DNA from: Falsiroseomonas sp.
GTDB lineage: Bacteria; Pseudomonadota; Alphaproteobacteria; Acetobacterales; Acetobacteraceae
Direction of reading: 5' to 3'
Length of the DNA stretch: 64,000 nt
NCBI RefSeq assembly: GCF_030695085.1
Contig: NZ_JAUYTS010000168.1
Span: forward strand, 1-64,000
The translations under genes and the position numbers were made by a program. Positions 1 through 7,856 of the stretch are shown here, one piece after another. How positions within the stretch are numbered: position 1 is the stretch's first letter; the number at the start of each line of letters is the position of its first letter. The notes under the pieces are model-generated. The model searched no databases. It was not told the origin of the DNA and saw only the letters and a program-made list of their open reading frames with translations.

Positions 1-64
1 GCAACGCAGCGCGCAGCCCGGTTGCCACGCGCAGCGCCATCGCCCCGCGCACCGCGATCGCCCC

Positions 65-134
65 GCCGCAGCCGCGGCGCTGAGCCCGAGGGCCGCAGCC
101 GCGGCGCTAAGCCAACAGCCGCAGCCGCGGCGCT
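65..134. repeat. Three imperfect 26-27 bp tandem repeats
   Basis: The 17-base core GCCGCAGCCGCGGCGCT occurs at 65-81, 92-108 and 118-134, with spacings of 27 and 26 bases, and a partial fourth copy begins near 145. The linkers differ (GAGCCCGAGG, AAGCCAACA). I see no convincing gene in 1-184. The stretch lies downstream of the DUF35 gene on the minus strand and may be the end of an upstream gene cut by the window edge or a small intergenic repeat. Confidence 0.6.
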
Positions 135-148
135 GGGAAGAAGCTGCC

Positions 149-176
149 GCAGCCCGCCCGCTCCGGGACGGGCTGC
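149..176 (-). terminator. GC-rich hairpin just after the DUF35 stop
   Basis: GCAGCCCG (149-156) pairs with CGGGCTGC (169-176), and inside it CCCG (157-160) pairs with CGGG (164-167), giving about 12 base pairs with one bulged A. It begins 8 bases beyond the stop of the minus-strand DUF35 gene. There is no clean U-tract, so it may act as a weak or Rho-assisted terminator or as a 3' stabiliser. Confidence 0.45.
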
Positions 177-184
177 TCTGGGCT

Positions 185-583
185 TCAGGCCGGCGCGAAC
201 ATCGGCACCGGCGCGCCCGCCGTACCCTCCGCATCCTGGCTCGGCTTGAACACCACGCGCACCTTCATGCCGATGCGGATCTCGGCGAAATCGCAATCGA
301 CGATGTTGGTGAAGATGCGCGGGCCTTCCTCCAGCTCCACATAGGCGCAGGCATAGGGCTGGGCGACGCGCATCACGGTGTAGCTGTAGATGCTGCCGCG
401 GCCGCTGGCCTGGACCAGCTCCACATTCGCCGAAAGCGTGAAGGGCGAGGCGCCGCGCGGGTAGTAGAAATGCCTGCCCGTGTCGCGGCACAGGCCGATC
501 AGCAGGCGCCCCTCCGCCGCCGCGTCCCAGACCGGCTGGGTGGAGGGATCGATGACCGGGGCGGCGATGATTCGTTCAGACAT
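185..583 (-). CDS. Zn-ribbon/OB-fold (DUF35) thiolase partner protein
   Basis: 132 aa. The N-terminal third resembles the rubredoxin-like part of DUF35 proteins, but only one Cys remains (LCRDTGRHF), so the zinc ribbon is probably lost. The C-terminal part has the OB-fold pattern (SIYSYTVMRVAQP, YVELEEGPRIFTNIV). DUF35 proteins form complexes with thiolase-fold enzymes and hold the acyl-CoA. The gene starts 5 bases after the stop of the upstream thiolase-like gene, so the two are almost certainly co-translated partners. The ATG at 583 is chosen because it gives the usual MSERIIAAPVI start; an in-frame extension to 673 would run inside the neighbour. Family is clear, substrate unknown. Confidence 0.85.
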   Translation of the reverse strand: MSERIIAAPVIDPSTQPVWDAAAEGRLLIGLCRDTGRHFYYPRGASPFTLSANVELVQASGRGSIYSYTVMRVAQPYACAYVELEEGPRIFTNIVDCDFAEIRIGMKVRVVFKPSQDAEGTAGAPVPMFAPA

Positions 584-588
584 CCGGT

Positions 589-1761
589 TCACTCCCGTTC
601 CATGATCAGCGTGGCACTGCCGTGCCGGTGGCCGAGCAGCCCGCCGGTGCCATGCGCCAGCGCCAGGCCGCAATCCTTCACCTGCACGGCGGGGTGCGCT
701 TCCCCGCGTAGCTGCCGCACCGCCTCGATCACCTTGGTCATGCCACCGCGATTGGCCGGGTGGTTGTTGCAGAGCCCGCCGCCATCGGTGTTGAAGGGCA
801 GCTTGCCGACGCCGCTGATCAGGTTCCCATCCCGCACGAAGCGCCCGCCCTCCCCCTTCTTGCAGAAGCCGAGATCCTCCAGCTGGATCAGCACCGTTAT
901 GGTGAAGCTGTCATAGATGCTGGCGTAGCGGATATCGGCCGGCGTCACGCCCGCCTCCTCGAAGGCCCGGGCGCCGGAGAAGCGGGCGCCGGAGAAGGTG
1001 AGGTCCGGGTAGCCGCCGAACTGGCCCTTCACCGCTTCCCCCGTGCCGCGGACGGTGACGACCGGGCGCTTCAGGGTCCGCGCAATCTCTGGCCGGGTGA
1101 CCACCAGCGCGCCGCCGCCATCGGAAATCACGCAGCAATCCAGGCGGTGCAGCGGGTCCGCCACCATGGGCGAGTTTACCACCTCCTCCACCGTCACCGG
1201 CTTCTTCAGCATCGCGTGCGGGTTGTGCTGGGCATGCTCGCTGGCGGCGACCTTGATCCAGGCCAGATCCTCGCTGGTGGTGCCGAATTCGTACATGTGG
1301 CGCATGGCGCACAGCGCGTAGCTGCCGGCGACGGTGCGGCCCATCGGGATCTCGAAGGGATCATCCGGCACGGTGGCGTTCTGCGTGCGGGCGCCGGTAC
1401 CCGTCGCCATGCCCTCGCTGCGCGGCCGGCCGGCGAGCGTGATCAGCGCGATGTTGCAGCGGCCAAGCGCAATGGCCGCCGCGGCATGCGCCACATGGGC
1501 CAGGTAGGAGCTGCCGCCGATATCGGTGGAATCGACATGGCTCAGCCGGTCCAGGCCGAGATAATCCGCCATGGCCAGCGGGCCCATGCCGGGCGCATCC
1601 CCGGCGCAGAAATAGCCATCGACATCGGCCCTGGTCAGCCCGGCATCTTCCAGCGCGCCGAAGGCGACCTCCGCATGCAGCTGCGCCACGGATTTGTCCG
1701 GCGCCTTGCGGGTGGGGTGTTCATAGGCGCCGACGATGCAGGCGCGGCCGCGAAGGCTCAT
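589..1761 (-). CDS. Thiolase-fold (SCP2/Ltp2-like) acyl-CoA enzyme lacking the nucleophilic Cys
   Basis: 390 aa. It has the SCP2-thiolase layout: N-terminal RACIVGAYEHPT, a central GGSSYLAHVAHAAAAIALG helix, CVISDGGGALVV, YDSFTITVLIQLEDLGFC and a C-terminal CNNHPANRGGM. At the place of the thiolase nucleophile (usually CASG or similar) it reads DIGGSSYL with no Cys, so it is unlikely to be a normal 3-ketothiolase. Cys-less members that pair with DUF35 proteins include the Ltp2 retro-aldolases of steroid side-chain degradation, and a retro-aldol or related acyl-CoA cleavage is plausible here. It is first in a two-gene unit with the DUF35 gene and divergent from hmgA. The ATG at 1761 fits the conserved N-terminus. 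Confidence 0.85.
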   Translation of the reverse strand: MSLRGRACIVGAYEHPTRKAPDKSVAQLHAEVAFGALEDAGLTRADVDGYFCAGDAPGMGPLAMADYLGLDRLSHVDSTDIGGSSYLAHVAHAAAAIALGRCNIALITLAGRPRSEGMATGTGARTQNATVPDDPFEIPMGRTVAGSYALCAMRHMYEFGTTSEDLAWIKVAASEHAQHNPHAMLKKPVTVEEVVNSPMVADPLHRLDCCVISDGGGALVVTRPEIARTLKRPVVTVRGTGEAVKGQFGGYPDLTFSGARFSGARAFEEAGVTPADIRYASIYDSFTITVLIQLEDLGFCKKGEGGRFVRDGNLISGVGKLPFNTDGGGLCNNHPANRGGMTKVIEAVRQLRGEAHPAVQVKDCGLALAHGTGGLLGHRHGSATLIMERE

Positions 1762-1847
1762 CTGAGGGGCGTTCCTGGCGTTGTTCGGCGGCCAACCTGC
1801 CGCCACCGGCCGCGCGCGTCCAGCATCCCCAGCGGCCACGGATGCGC

Positions 1848-1871
1848 TATGCTGGGAAGATCGGAGGGAGG
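1848..1871 (+). promoter_or_regulatory. Possible hmgA -10 element and Shine-Dalgarno
   Basis: TATGCT at 1848-1853 resembles a -10 box, and GGAGGGAGG at about 1863-1871 is a strong ribosome binding site, 5 bases before the ATG at 1877. This sits in the 115-base divergent gap between the thiolase-like gene and hmgA. No convincing -35 box is visible. The SD supports the chosen hmgA start; the promoter call is weak. Confidence 0.35.
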
Positions 1872-1876
1872 CGAGC

Positions 1877-3217
1877 ATGGATATCACGCCGCAACAGACC
1901 ATCATCACGGCCGCCAATGCCGGCTACATGTCCGGCTTCGGCAATGGCTTCGAGACGGAGGCGCTGCCCGGGGCCCTGCCGGTCGGCCGCAATTCGCCGC
2001 AGCGTTGCGCCTATGGGCTGTATGCCGAGCAGCTCTCCGGTTCGCCCTTCACCGCACCTCGGGCCAGCAATGCGCGGTCCTGGCTGTACCGCATCCGCCC
2101 GACCGTCGCGCATATCGGGCGCTTCGCGCCGCGTGATGCCGGGCTATGGCGCAGCGCCCCCTGCACGGAGGACTCCGGCCTGCCGATCCAGCCGCTGCGC
2201 TGGGACCCGCTGCCGATCCCGGATTCGGGCGAGACCTTTCTGACCGGAATGCGCACCATCACCACCTGCGGCGACGTGACGGCGCAGACCGGCATGGCGG
2301 CCAGCATCGCGCTGGTGACGCGCAGCATGGTCGACGAGACCTTCTGGAACTCGGACGCCGAGATGCTGGTGATCCCGCAGCAGGGCCGGATGCGCTTCCG
2401 CACCGAATTCGGCGTGATCGATGTGGCGCCGGGCGAGGTCGCGGTGCTGCCGCGGGGCGTGAAGTTCCGGGTGGAGCTGTTCAACGAGGAGCCGGCCCGG
2501 GCCTATGTCTGCGAGAATTACGGCGGCGCCTTCACTTTGCCGGAGCGCGGCCCGATCGGCGCCAATTGCTTGGCGAACCAGCGCGACTTCCTTTCCCCCA
2601 TCGCCGCCTATGAGGATGTGGAGCGGTCGCAGCTGGTCGTGGTGAAGTGGGGCGGAGAGCTCTGGCAGGCGGAGATCGGGCATTCGCCGCTGGATGTGGT
2701 GGCCTGGCACGGCAATTACGCGCCGTACAAATACGACCTGTCCCGCTTCTCCCCGGTTGGGCCGCTGCTGTTCGACCATGCGGACCCGTCGATCTTCACC
2801 GTGATGACCGCGCCATCGGAAACGCCCAGCACCGCCAATATCGACTTCGTATTGTTTCCGGAGCGCTGGATGGTGGCGGAAAACACCTTCCGGCCGCCCT
2901 GGTACCACATGAACCTGATGAGCGAGTTCATGGGCCTGATCCTCGGCCAGTACGACGCGAAGCCGCAGGGCTTCGTGCCGGGCGGCTTCTCGCTGCACAA
3001 CTGCATGCTGCCGCATGGGCCGGATGCGGAGGCTTTCGAGAAGGCCTCCACCGTGGAACTGGCACCGCACAAGCTGGCGAACACCATGGCCTTCATGCTG
3101 GAAACGCGGCTGCCACAACGCGTGACGGCCTATGCCGCCGGCGTGGCGCAGCGGCAGCCGGATTACGAGGCTTGCTGGTCCGGCCTGGTGAAGAAATTCG
3201 ACCCGACGAGGCGGTGA
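1877..3217 (+). CDS. hmgA: Homogentisate 1,2-dioxygenase
   Basis: 446 aa, the usual length. It opens the ring of homogentisate to maleylacetoacetate, a non-haem Fe(II) step in tyrosine/phenylalanine catabolism in the cytoplasm. Diagnostic motifs are [19 protein letters not shown] and NSPQ at the N-terminus, and [16 protein letters not shown] with the following [13 protein letters not shown], which hold the His/Glu iron ligands (HxxxxxE then His). A strong SD precedes the ATG. The fumarylacetoacetase gene starts at or just after its stop (GTG at 3214 overlapping the TGA, or ATG at 3223), so the two are one operon. No maleylacetoacetate isomerase gene is in the window. Confidence 0.97.
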   Translation: MDITPQQTIITAANAGYMSGFGNGFETEALPGALPVGRNSPQRCAYGLYAEQLSGSPFTAPRASNARSWLYRIRPTVAHIGRFAPRDAGLWRSAPCTEDSGLPIQPLRWDPLPIPDSGETFLTGMRTITTCGDVTAQTGMAASIALVTRSMVDETFWNSDAEMLVIPQQGRMRFRTEFGVIDVAPGEVAVLPRGVKFRVELFNEEPARAYVCENYGGAFTLPERGPIGANCLANQRDFLSPIAAYEDVERSQLVVVKWGGELWQAEIGHSPLDVVAWHGNYAPYKYDLSRFSPVGPLLFDHADPSIFTVMTAPSETPSTANIDFVLFPERWMVAENTFRPPWYHMNLMSEFMGLILGQYDAKPQGFVPGGFSLHNCMLPHGPDAEAFEKASTVELAPHKLANTMAFMLETRLPQRVTAYAAGVAQRQPDYEACWSGLVKKFDPTRR

Positions 3218-3222
3218 CCTGG

Positions 3223-4470
3223 ATGCTTGATGCGACACACGACGCGGCCCGGCGCAGCCGCGTCGCCTCCGCCAATGGCCATGCGGATTTCCCAATCCAG
3301 AACCTGCCGCTCGGTGTGTTTTCGCCACCCGGTGGAACGAAGCGGGCGGGGGTCGCGATCGGCGACAGCATTCTGGAACTGGCCAGCGCACCGCTGACAG
3401 GTGTGGCGGCCGAGGCGGTCGCGGCCATGGCCGATGGCACGCTGAACGGCTTCTTCGCCATGGGTGCCGCACCGCGCCAGGCGCTGCGCGCGCAGCTTTC
3501 GGCGCTGCTGGTGGAAGGCAGCACCGCGCCGCTGGTGCTGCACGACGCGAAAGACTGCACGCTGCATCTGCCGGCGCGCATCGGCGACTACACGGATTTC
3601 TACGCGGGCATCCAGCACGCCACCAATGTCGGCGCGCTGTTCCGCCCGGACCAGCCGCTGATGCCGAACTACAAGCATGTGCCGATCGGCTATCACGGCC
3701 GCGCCAGCTCCATCGTCCCCTCCGGCACCGCGCTGCGGCGGCCGAATGGGCAGCGCAAGCCGGCCAGCGACACCACGCCGAGCTTCGGGCCGAGCCGCAA
3801 CCTGGATTACGAGCTGGAGCTCGGCATCTGGATCGGGCCGGGCAATGCGCTGGGGGAGCCGATTTCGATCGGACAGGCGGCAGGGCATATCGCGGGTTTC
3901 TGCCTGCTGAATGACTGGTCGGCACGCGACATTCAGGGTTGGGAATACCAGCCGCTCGGCCCCTTCCTGGCGAAGAATTTCGGCTCGACGATCAGCCCCT
4001 GGGTGGTGACGCCGGAGGCCCTGGCGCCGTTCCGGGTGGCGCAGCCGGCGCGGGAGCCGCGGCCGATGGACTATCTGTGGGATGAGGCGGACCAGCAAGC
4101 GGGCGCGCTGGCGCTGGAGCTGGAAGTCTGGCTGACCGTGCCGGGCGAGGCGCCCTGCCAGCTTTCCACCAGCGATGCGCGCGGCCTGTACTGGACGCCG
4201 GCGCAGATGGTGGCGCACCACACCTGCGGCGGGTGCAATCTGCAACCGGGCGATCTCTTCGGCACGGGCACCATCTCCACCGAGACGGGCTATGGCTCAC
4301 TGCTGGAAATCACGCAGGGCGGGCGCAAGCCGCTGACCTTGCCATCCGGTGCCTCGCGCCGCTTCCTGCAAGACGGCGACAGCATCACGCTGCGCGCTCG
4401 CGGACGTCGCGAAGGCTTTGCCGGTATCGGCTTTGGCGACTGCACGGGCACCATTCTCGCGGCGCCCTGA
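3223..4470 (+). CDS. fahA: Fumarylacetoacetase
   Basis: 415 aa. It hydrolyses fumarylacetoacetate to fumarate and acetoacetate, the last step of the homogentisate pathway. Motifs of the FAH catalytic domain are all visible: DYTDFYAGIQHATNVG (metal Asp and catalytic His), GYHGRASSIVPSG, YELELGIWIG (two metal Glu) and LNDWSARDIQGWEYQPLGPF (metal Asp), with the N-terminal SH3-like domain in about the first 120 residues. The ATG at 3223 is 5 bases after the hmgA stop; a GTG at 3214 overlapping that stop (GTGA) would add three residues and is an equally good coupled start. Confidence 0.97.
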   Translation: MLDATHDAARRSRVASANGHADFPIQNLPLGVFSPPGGTKRAGVAIGDSILELASAPLTGVAAEAVAAMADGTLNGFFAMGAAPRQALRAQLSALLVEGSTAPLVLHDAKDCTLHLPARIGDYTDFYAGIQHATNVGALFRPDQPLMPNYKHVPIGYHGRASSIVPSGTALRRPNGQRKPASDTTPSFGPSRNLDYELELGIWIGPGNALGEPISIGQAAGHIAGFCLLNDWSARDIQGWEYQPLGPFLAKNFGSTISPWVVTPEALAPFRVAQPAREPRPMDYLWDEADQQAGALALELEVWLTVPGEAPCQLSTSDARGLYWTPAQMVAHHTCGGCNLQPGDLFGTGTISTETGYGSLLEITQGGRKPLTLPSGASRRFLQDGDSITLRARGRREGFAGIGFGDCTGTILAAP

Positions 4471-4485
4471 GGGAAGGAAACGAAC

Positions 4486-5457
4486 ATGTCCGACCGGCCA
4501 AAACGGGTCGAGTTCCGCGAGGAAGGCCCGCGCGAGGGTTTTCAAATTGAACAGCAGATCTTCCCGCTGGCGGAGCGTGTGAAGCTGGTGGAGGAGCTGG
4601 CGGAAACCGGGCTGCACCACATCCAGGTCGCCAGCTTCGTCAGCCCGAAGCACGTGCCGCAAATGGCCGACAGCGCCGAATTCTTCGCCGCCATCCGCAA
4701 GAAGCCGGGCGTGCAGTACGCCGGCCTCTGGCTGAACGAGCAGGGCTTCGAACGCGCCCGCGCCACGGGGCATGTCGATCTGTCGGGCAAGATCTCGCTC
4801 TATGCCTCGGACGCCTTCGCGCAGCGCAACAACCGCTGCTCGGCGGATGAGATGGCGGAGCGGCAGAAGGGCTGGCTCGACCGCTATGCGGAAGCGGGCG
4901 TGAAGCCGGAATATGCGATCATCATGGCCGCCTTCGGCTGCAACTACGAAGGCGACATTCCGCCCGAGCGCGTGGTGGCGCTGGCGCGCTACGCCCACGC
5001 CATCTGCGCCGAGCGTGGCGACAAACTCCCGCAGATTTTCCTGGCGGATACGATGGGCTGGGGCAATCCGGAGCAGACGCGCCGCCTGGTGGGCATGGTG
5101 CGGGATGCGCTGCCGGAGGTGCGGATCGGGCTGCATCTGCACGACACACGCGGCCTCGGCACGGCGAATGTGCTGGCGGCGCTGGAGATGGGGGTTGATC
5201 TGTTCGACAGCAGCGTCGCGGGCCTCGGCGGCTGTCCCTTCGCGGCGCATGGCGATGCCGGGGCGGCGGGGAATGTCTGCACGGAAGACCTGGTGTTCCT
5301 GTGCCACGAACTCGGCATCGAGACCGGCATCGACCTGGAGGCGCTGGTGGAATGTGCCCGCATGGCGGAGCGCCTGATCGGGCGCCGCTTGAACGGCCGC
5401 GTGATGCATGCGGGGACGCTGGCAAAGTACCGGGCGAAGCAGGGCATCGCGGCGTGA
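4486..5457 (+). CDS. HMG-CoA lyase-like (DRE-TIM metallolyase) aldolase
   Basis: 323 aa TIM-barrel of the HMG-CoA lyase family, which splits 3-hydroxy-3-methylglutaryl-CoA or related tertiary hydroxyacyl-CoAs into acetyl-CoA and a keto acid. HLHDTRG carries the metal-binding His pair, SVAGLGGCPFA the catalytic Cys, and GNVCTED the conserved Asn. The N-terminal motif, normally GPRDG, reads GPREGFQ, so the metal Asp is replaced by Glu, which makes the exact substrate uncertain. The gene starts 15 bases after fahA with a GGAAGGAAA-like SD and overlaps the CoA-transferase gene, so acyl activation and cleavage are probably coupled. Both this reaction and FAH could yield acetoacetate. Confidence 0.85.
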   Translation: MSDRPKRVEFREEGPREGFQIEQQIFPLAERVKLVEELAETGLHHIQVASFVSPKHVPQMADSAEFFAAIRKKPGVQYAGLWLNEQGFERARATGHVDLSGKISLYASDAFAQRNNRCSADEMAERQKGWLDRYAEAGVKPEYAIIMAAFGCNYEGDIPPERVVALARYAHAICAERGDKLPQIFLADTMGWGNPEQTRRLVGMVRDALPEVRIGLHLHDTRGLGTANVLAALEMGVDLFDSSVAGLGGCPFAAHGDAGAAGNVCTEDLVFLCHELGIETGIDLEALVECARMAERLIGRRLNGRVMHAGTLAKYRAKQGIAA

Positions 5458-6593
5458 AGCCTCTGGATGGCGTGAAGGTGGTGGAGATCGGCCAGGTTTT
5501 TGCGGGTCCCTATGCGGGCGCGATTCTGGCCGATCTCGGCGCCGATGTGATCAAGGTGGAGAAGCCGCAGGGCGGCGATGATGCGCGGCAGATGGGCCGG
5601 GAATTCCGCCGCGGCGATGCGCTGGTCTTCCATGAGTTCAACCGCGGCAAGCGCAGCGTGGCGCTGGACCTGAAATCCGCCGAGGGCATGGCGGCGCTGC
5701 ATGCGCTGCTGGAGCAGGCCGATATCCTGCTGCACAATATGCGCCCCGGCGTGCCGGAATCGCTCGGCCTTGGCGGGGCGGAAACCACCGCGCGGCATGC
5801 GCGGCTGATCTATTGCGAGATGGGCGCCTTCGGCCATCGCGGCCCGATGCGCGACCATCCGGGCTATGAGCCGCTGCTGCAGGCCTTTGGCGGGCTGTCC
5901 TCCATCACCGGGGAGCCAGGTGGCAAGCCGGTGCGGATGGGCGCCAGCGTGGTGGACCAGGGCACCGGCATGTGGACGGTGATCGGCGCGCTCGCGGCGC
6001 TGCGGCAGCGGGAGGCGACGGGGCGCGGCTGCGTCATCAACACATCCCTGTTCGAGACCGCCTTTGCCTGGGCCAACCAGAAGGTTTCCGCATTTGTGAA
6101 CCAGGGCGAGCAACCGGTGCGGCATGCCTCCGGCCATCCGGGCTTCGTGCCTTACGAGGCCTTCGATGCATCGGATTCGCCGTTGCTGGTCTGCTGCGGC
6201 AATGACCGGCTTTTCGGCAAGTTCGCCCGAGTCCTCGGCCATGCGGCGTGGATCGCGGACCCCCGCTTCGTCACCAACCGCGATCGGATCGCGCATCAGG
6301 ACGCCCTGCTGCCGATGATCCGGGAGATCATGCGCGGCCGCCGCCGCGTGGAATGGCTCGGCCTGCTGGTGGAGGCGGGCGTCCCCTGCGCGCCGATCAA
6401 CACGGTTGAAGAAATGCTGGCGGAGCCGCAGGCGGCGGCGATGCAGATGCTGGCAACGCCGCCCGGCGAGGATTTCTCCGTGGTCGCCACGCCCATCAGC
6501 TTCGATGGCGTCCGCCCGCTGCCGCCGCGCGGTGCGCCGCGGCTGGATGAGCACGCCGGCGCCGGGTTCAGCCCAACGCCTTCGGCGCGCTGA
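5454..6593 (+). CDS. Family III (CaiB/BaiF) CoA-transferase
   Basis: 379 aa. It moves CoA between carboxylic acids. The N-terminus GVKVVEIGQVFAGPYAGAILADLGADVIKVE and the catalytic Asp in SVVDQGTG (about D168) are typical. It starts with GTG in a GTGA overlap with the lyase stop, so the pair is translationally coupled. The human SUGCT-like members make glutaryl-CoA or HMG-CoA from succinyl-CoA, so activation of 3-hydroxy-3-methylglutarate for the neighbouring lyase is a reasonable guess. Its 3' end overlaps the convergent DUF6285-like gene by 26 bases. Confidence 0.92.
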   Translation: MKPLDGVKVVEIGQVFAGPYAGAILADLGADVIKVEKPQGGDDARQMGREFRRGDALVFHEFNRGKRSVALDLKSAEGMAALHALLEQADILLHNMRPGVPESLGLGGAETTARHARLIYCEMGAFGHRGPMRDHPGYEPLLQAFGGLSSITGEPGGKPVRMGASVVDQGTGMWTVIGALAALRQREATGRGCVINTSLFETAFAWANQKVSAFVNQGEQPVRHASGHPGFVPYEAFDASDSPLLVCCGNDRLFGKFARVLGHAAWIADPRFVTNRDRIAHQDALLPMIREIMRGRRRVEWLGLLVEAGVPCAPINTVEEMLAEPQAAAMQMLATPPGEDFSVVATPISFDGVRPLPPRGAPRLDEHAGAGFSPTPSAR

Positions 6594-6876
6594 CGGCGGC
6601 GCGCGCGCGGGCATGGTCACGCAGGAAGCCCGCGACCTCCGCGTGGCTTTCCGTGCCGGGGTCGTGCAGCCCGGTACGGATTTCCCCGGCCAGCATGGCG
6701 AGGTCACGCGCATCCGTCATCGGCGGCGCGGCCGACTGGCGCAGCGCGAGCGCGATGGCGGCGGCGACCATGCGGGCGGCCACCGCCTTCTCCGGCGGCA
6801 GGGCGGGCAGCAACTCGGCCAGCACCACCTCGCGCGCCGTGGCGAGCAGATCGGCGGCGTCGGGTTTTTCCTGCAT
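6568..6876 (-). CDS. DUF6285-like small protein, LvaB-like partner of the kinase
   Basis: 102 aa, mostly helical and Ala/Leu-rich, with LPPEKAVAARMVAAAIAL and EIRTGLHDPGTE as recognisable blocks. Small proteins of this sort sit beside APH-type acyl-CoA kinases and acyl-CoA dehydrogenases; LvaB of the Pseudomonas putida levulinate cluster is the best known example of such a partner. It overlaps the kinase stop by ATGA, so stoichiometric co-production is likely. The family name is from memory of the pattern rather than a search. The 3' end overlaps the convergent CoA-transferase gene. Confidence 0.7.
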   Translation of the reverse strand: MQEKPDAADLLATAREVVLAELLPALPPEKAVAARMVAAAIALALRQSAAPPMTDARDLAMLAGEIRTGLHDPGTESHAEVAGFLRDHARARAAVSAPKALG

Positions 6877-7856
6877 CACAGCGCCTCCGCCATCGCCAGC
6901 ACATCCCACTCCAGTTCCGGCACCATATGCCCGGTCAGCGCCAGTTCCAGGCTGCGCTCCTGGCCGGAGAGGTGGCGCGCCGCCTGGTCCGCGGCGATGA
7001 CGGCCCAGCGGATGGTGGCCAGCAATTCCCACCAGGGCAGCCGCGCAGAGTCCACGGGCAGGCCGTAGCCGGCGAGGAAGGCCGCGCGCGAACCAATGCC
7101 GCCGGCCTCCTGCGCCACCTGGCCAAAGCGCCAGCACTTCGCGCAGAACCAGCCGAGATCGGCATGCGGGTCGCCCCAGCCCGCGAATTCCCAATCCAGC
7201 ACCGCCGCCACGCCCTGCGCATTGAGCATGATGTTGCCGGTGCGAAAATCATTGTGACACAGCACGGGCGGCACCGGCGCGGGCGCCTTGCGCTCCAGCG
7301 CGCGCAGCCCCCACTCCAGCACCGGCCGCGGCGTGCCGGCGGCATCCAGCCTGCCACGCAGCGATGCGATGGCGGCCAGCGCCGCATCCGCCGGCGGGTC
7401 ACCCAGGAAGGCGAGATCCGCGCGCGGTGGGCGGATCGCATGAATGCGGGCCAGTTCGCGCCCCAGCGCCGCGACACAGGCCTCCCGCCCGCCGCCCAGC
7501 GTCGCGTCCTTCACCACGCGATGCGGCGCGGCGATGCCCTCGATGCGGGCCATGACGAAGAAGGGACGGCCAAGCACCGCCGCATCCTCGCAGAGATACA
7601 GCGGTTCCGGCACCGTCACCCCGGCCTCCCGCGCCGCGCGCAGCAGCGCGAATTCCTGGGGCCGGGTGTGGCTGACGGCGAGCACGGCCGGCGCATCCGT
7701 CCGCAGCACCCAGCGCTGCGGTGTGCCCAGAACCTCCACGTCCAGCGCCCAGTTCTGCTGGATGGCGCCGCCGGACAGTCGTGTCAGCGCGGTGATTCGA
7801 AGACCCGCATCGCCGCTGGCCTGCGCAAGCCAGAAGCGCAGCGCCGCCTCATCCAT
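6876..7856 (-). CDS. APH/choline-kinase-like phosphotransferase (LvaA/ACAD10-type)
   Basis: 326 aa kinase-fold protein. It has a nucleotide-loop region near WVLRTDAP, the catalytic loop CHNDFRTGNIML (Brenner motif HxDxxxxN) and the metal Asp in LDWEFAGWGDPHADLGWF. Proteins of this branch are fused to or encoded with acyl-CoA dehydrogenases (mammalian ACAD10/11, bacterial LvaA) and phosphorylate 4-hydroxyacyl-CoAs. Here the dehydrogenase gene precedes it with an 8-base overlap and the LvaB-like gene follows by ATGA. True aminoglycoside resistance is unlikely given this context. Substrate is not determined by the sequence. Confidence 0.88.
   Translation of the reverse strand: MDEAALRFWLAQASGDAGLRITALTRLSGGAIQQNWALDVEVLGTPQRWVLRTDAPAVLAVSHTRPQEFALLRAAREAGVTVPEPLYLCEDAAVLGRPFFVMARIEGIAAPHRVVKDATLGGGREACVAALGRELARIHAIRPPRADLAFLGDPPADAALAAIASLRGRLDAAGTPRPVLEWGLRALERKAPAPVPPVLCHNDFRTGNIMLNAQGVAAVLDWEFAGWGDPHADLGWFCAKCWRFGQVAQEAGGIGSRAAFLAGYGLPVDSARLPWWELLATIRWAVIAADQAARHLSGQERSLELALTGHMVPELEWDVLAMAEAL

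Noticed and set aside
2144..3925. Long open frame on the minus strand opposite hmgA and fahA
   Set aside because: It is antisense to two certain genes. Its translation is rich in Arg, Pro, Ala and His with no family pattern, as expected for the reverse frame of GC-rich DNA.
6876..7856. Aminoglycoside resistance gene
   Set aside because: The kinase fold is shared, but overlap with an acyl-CoA dehydrogenase gene and a DUF6285-like gene points to acyl-CoA metabolism.
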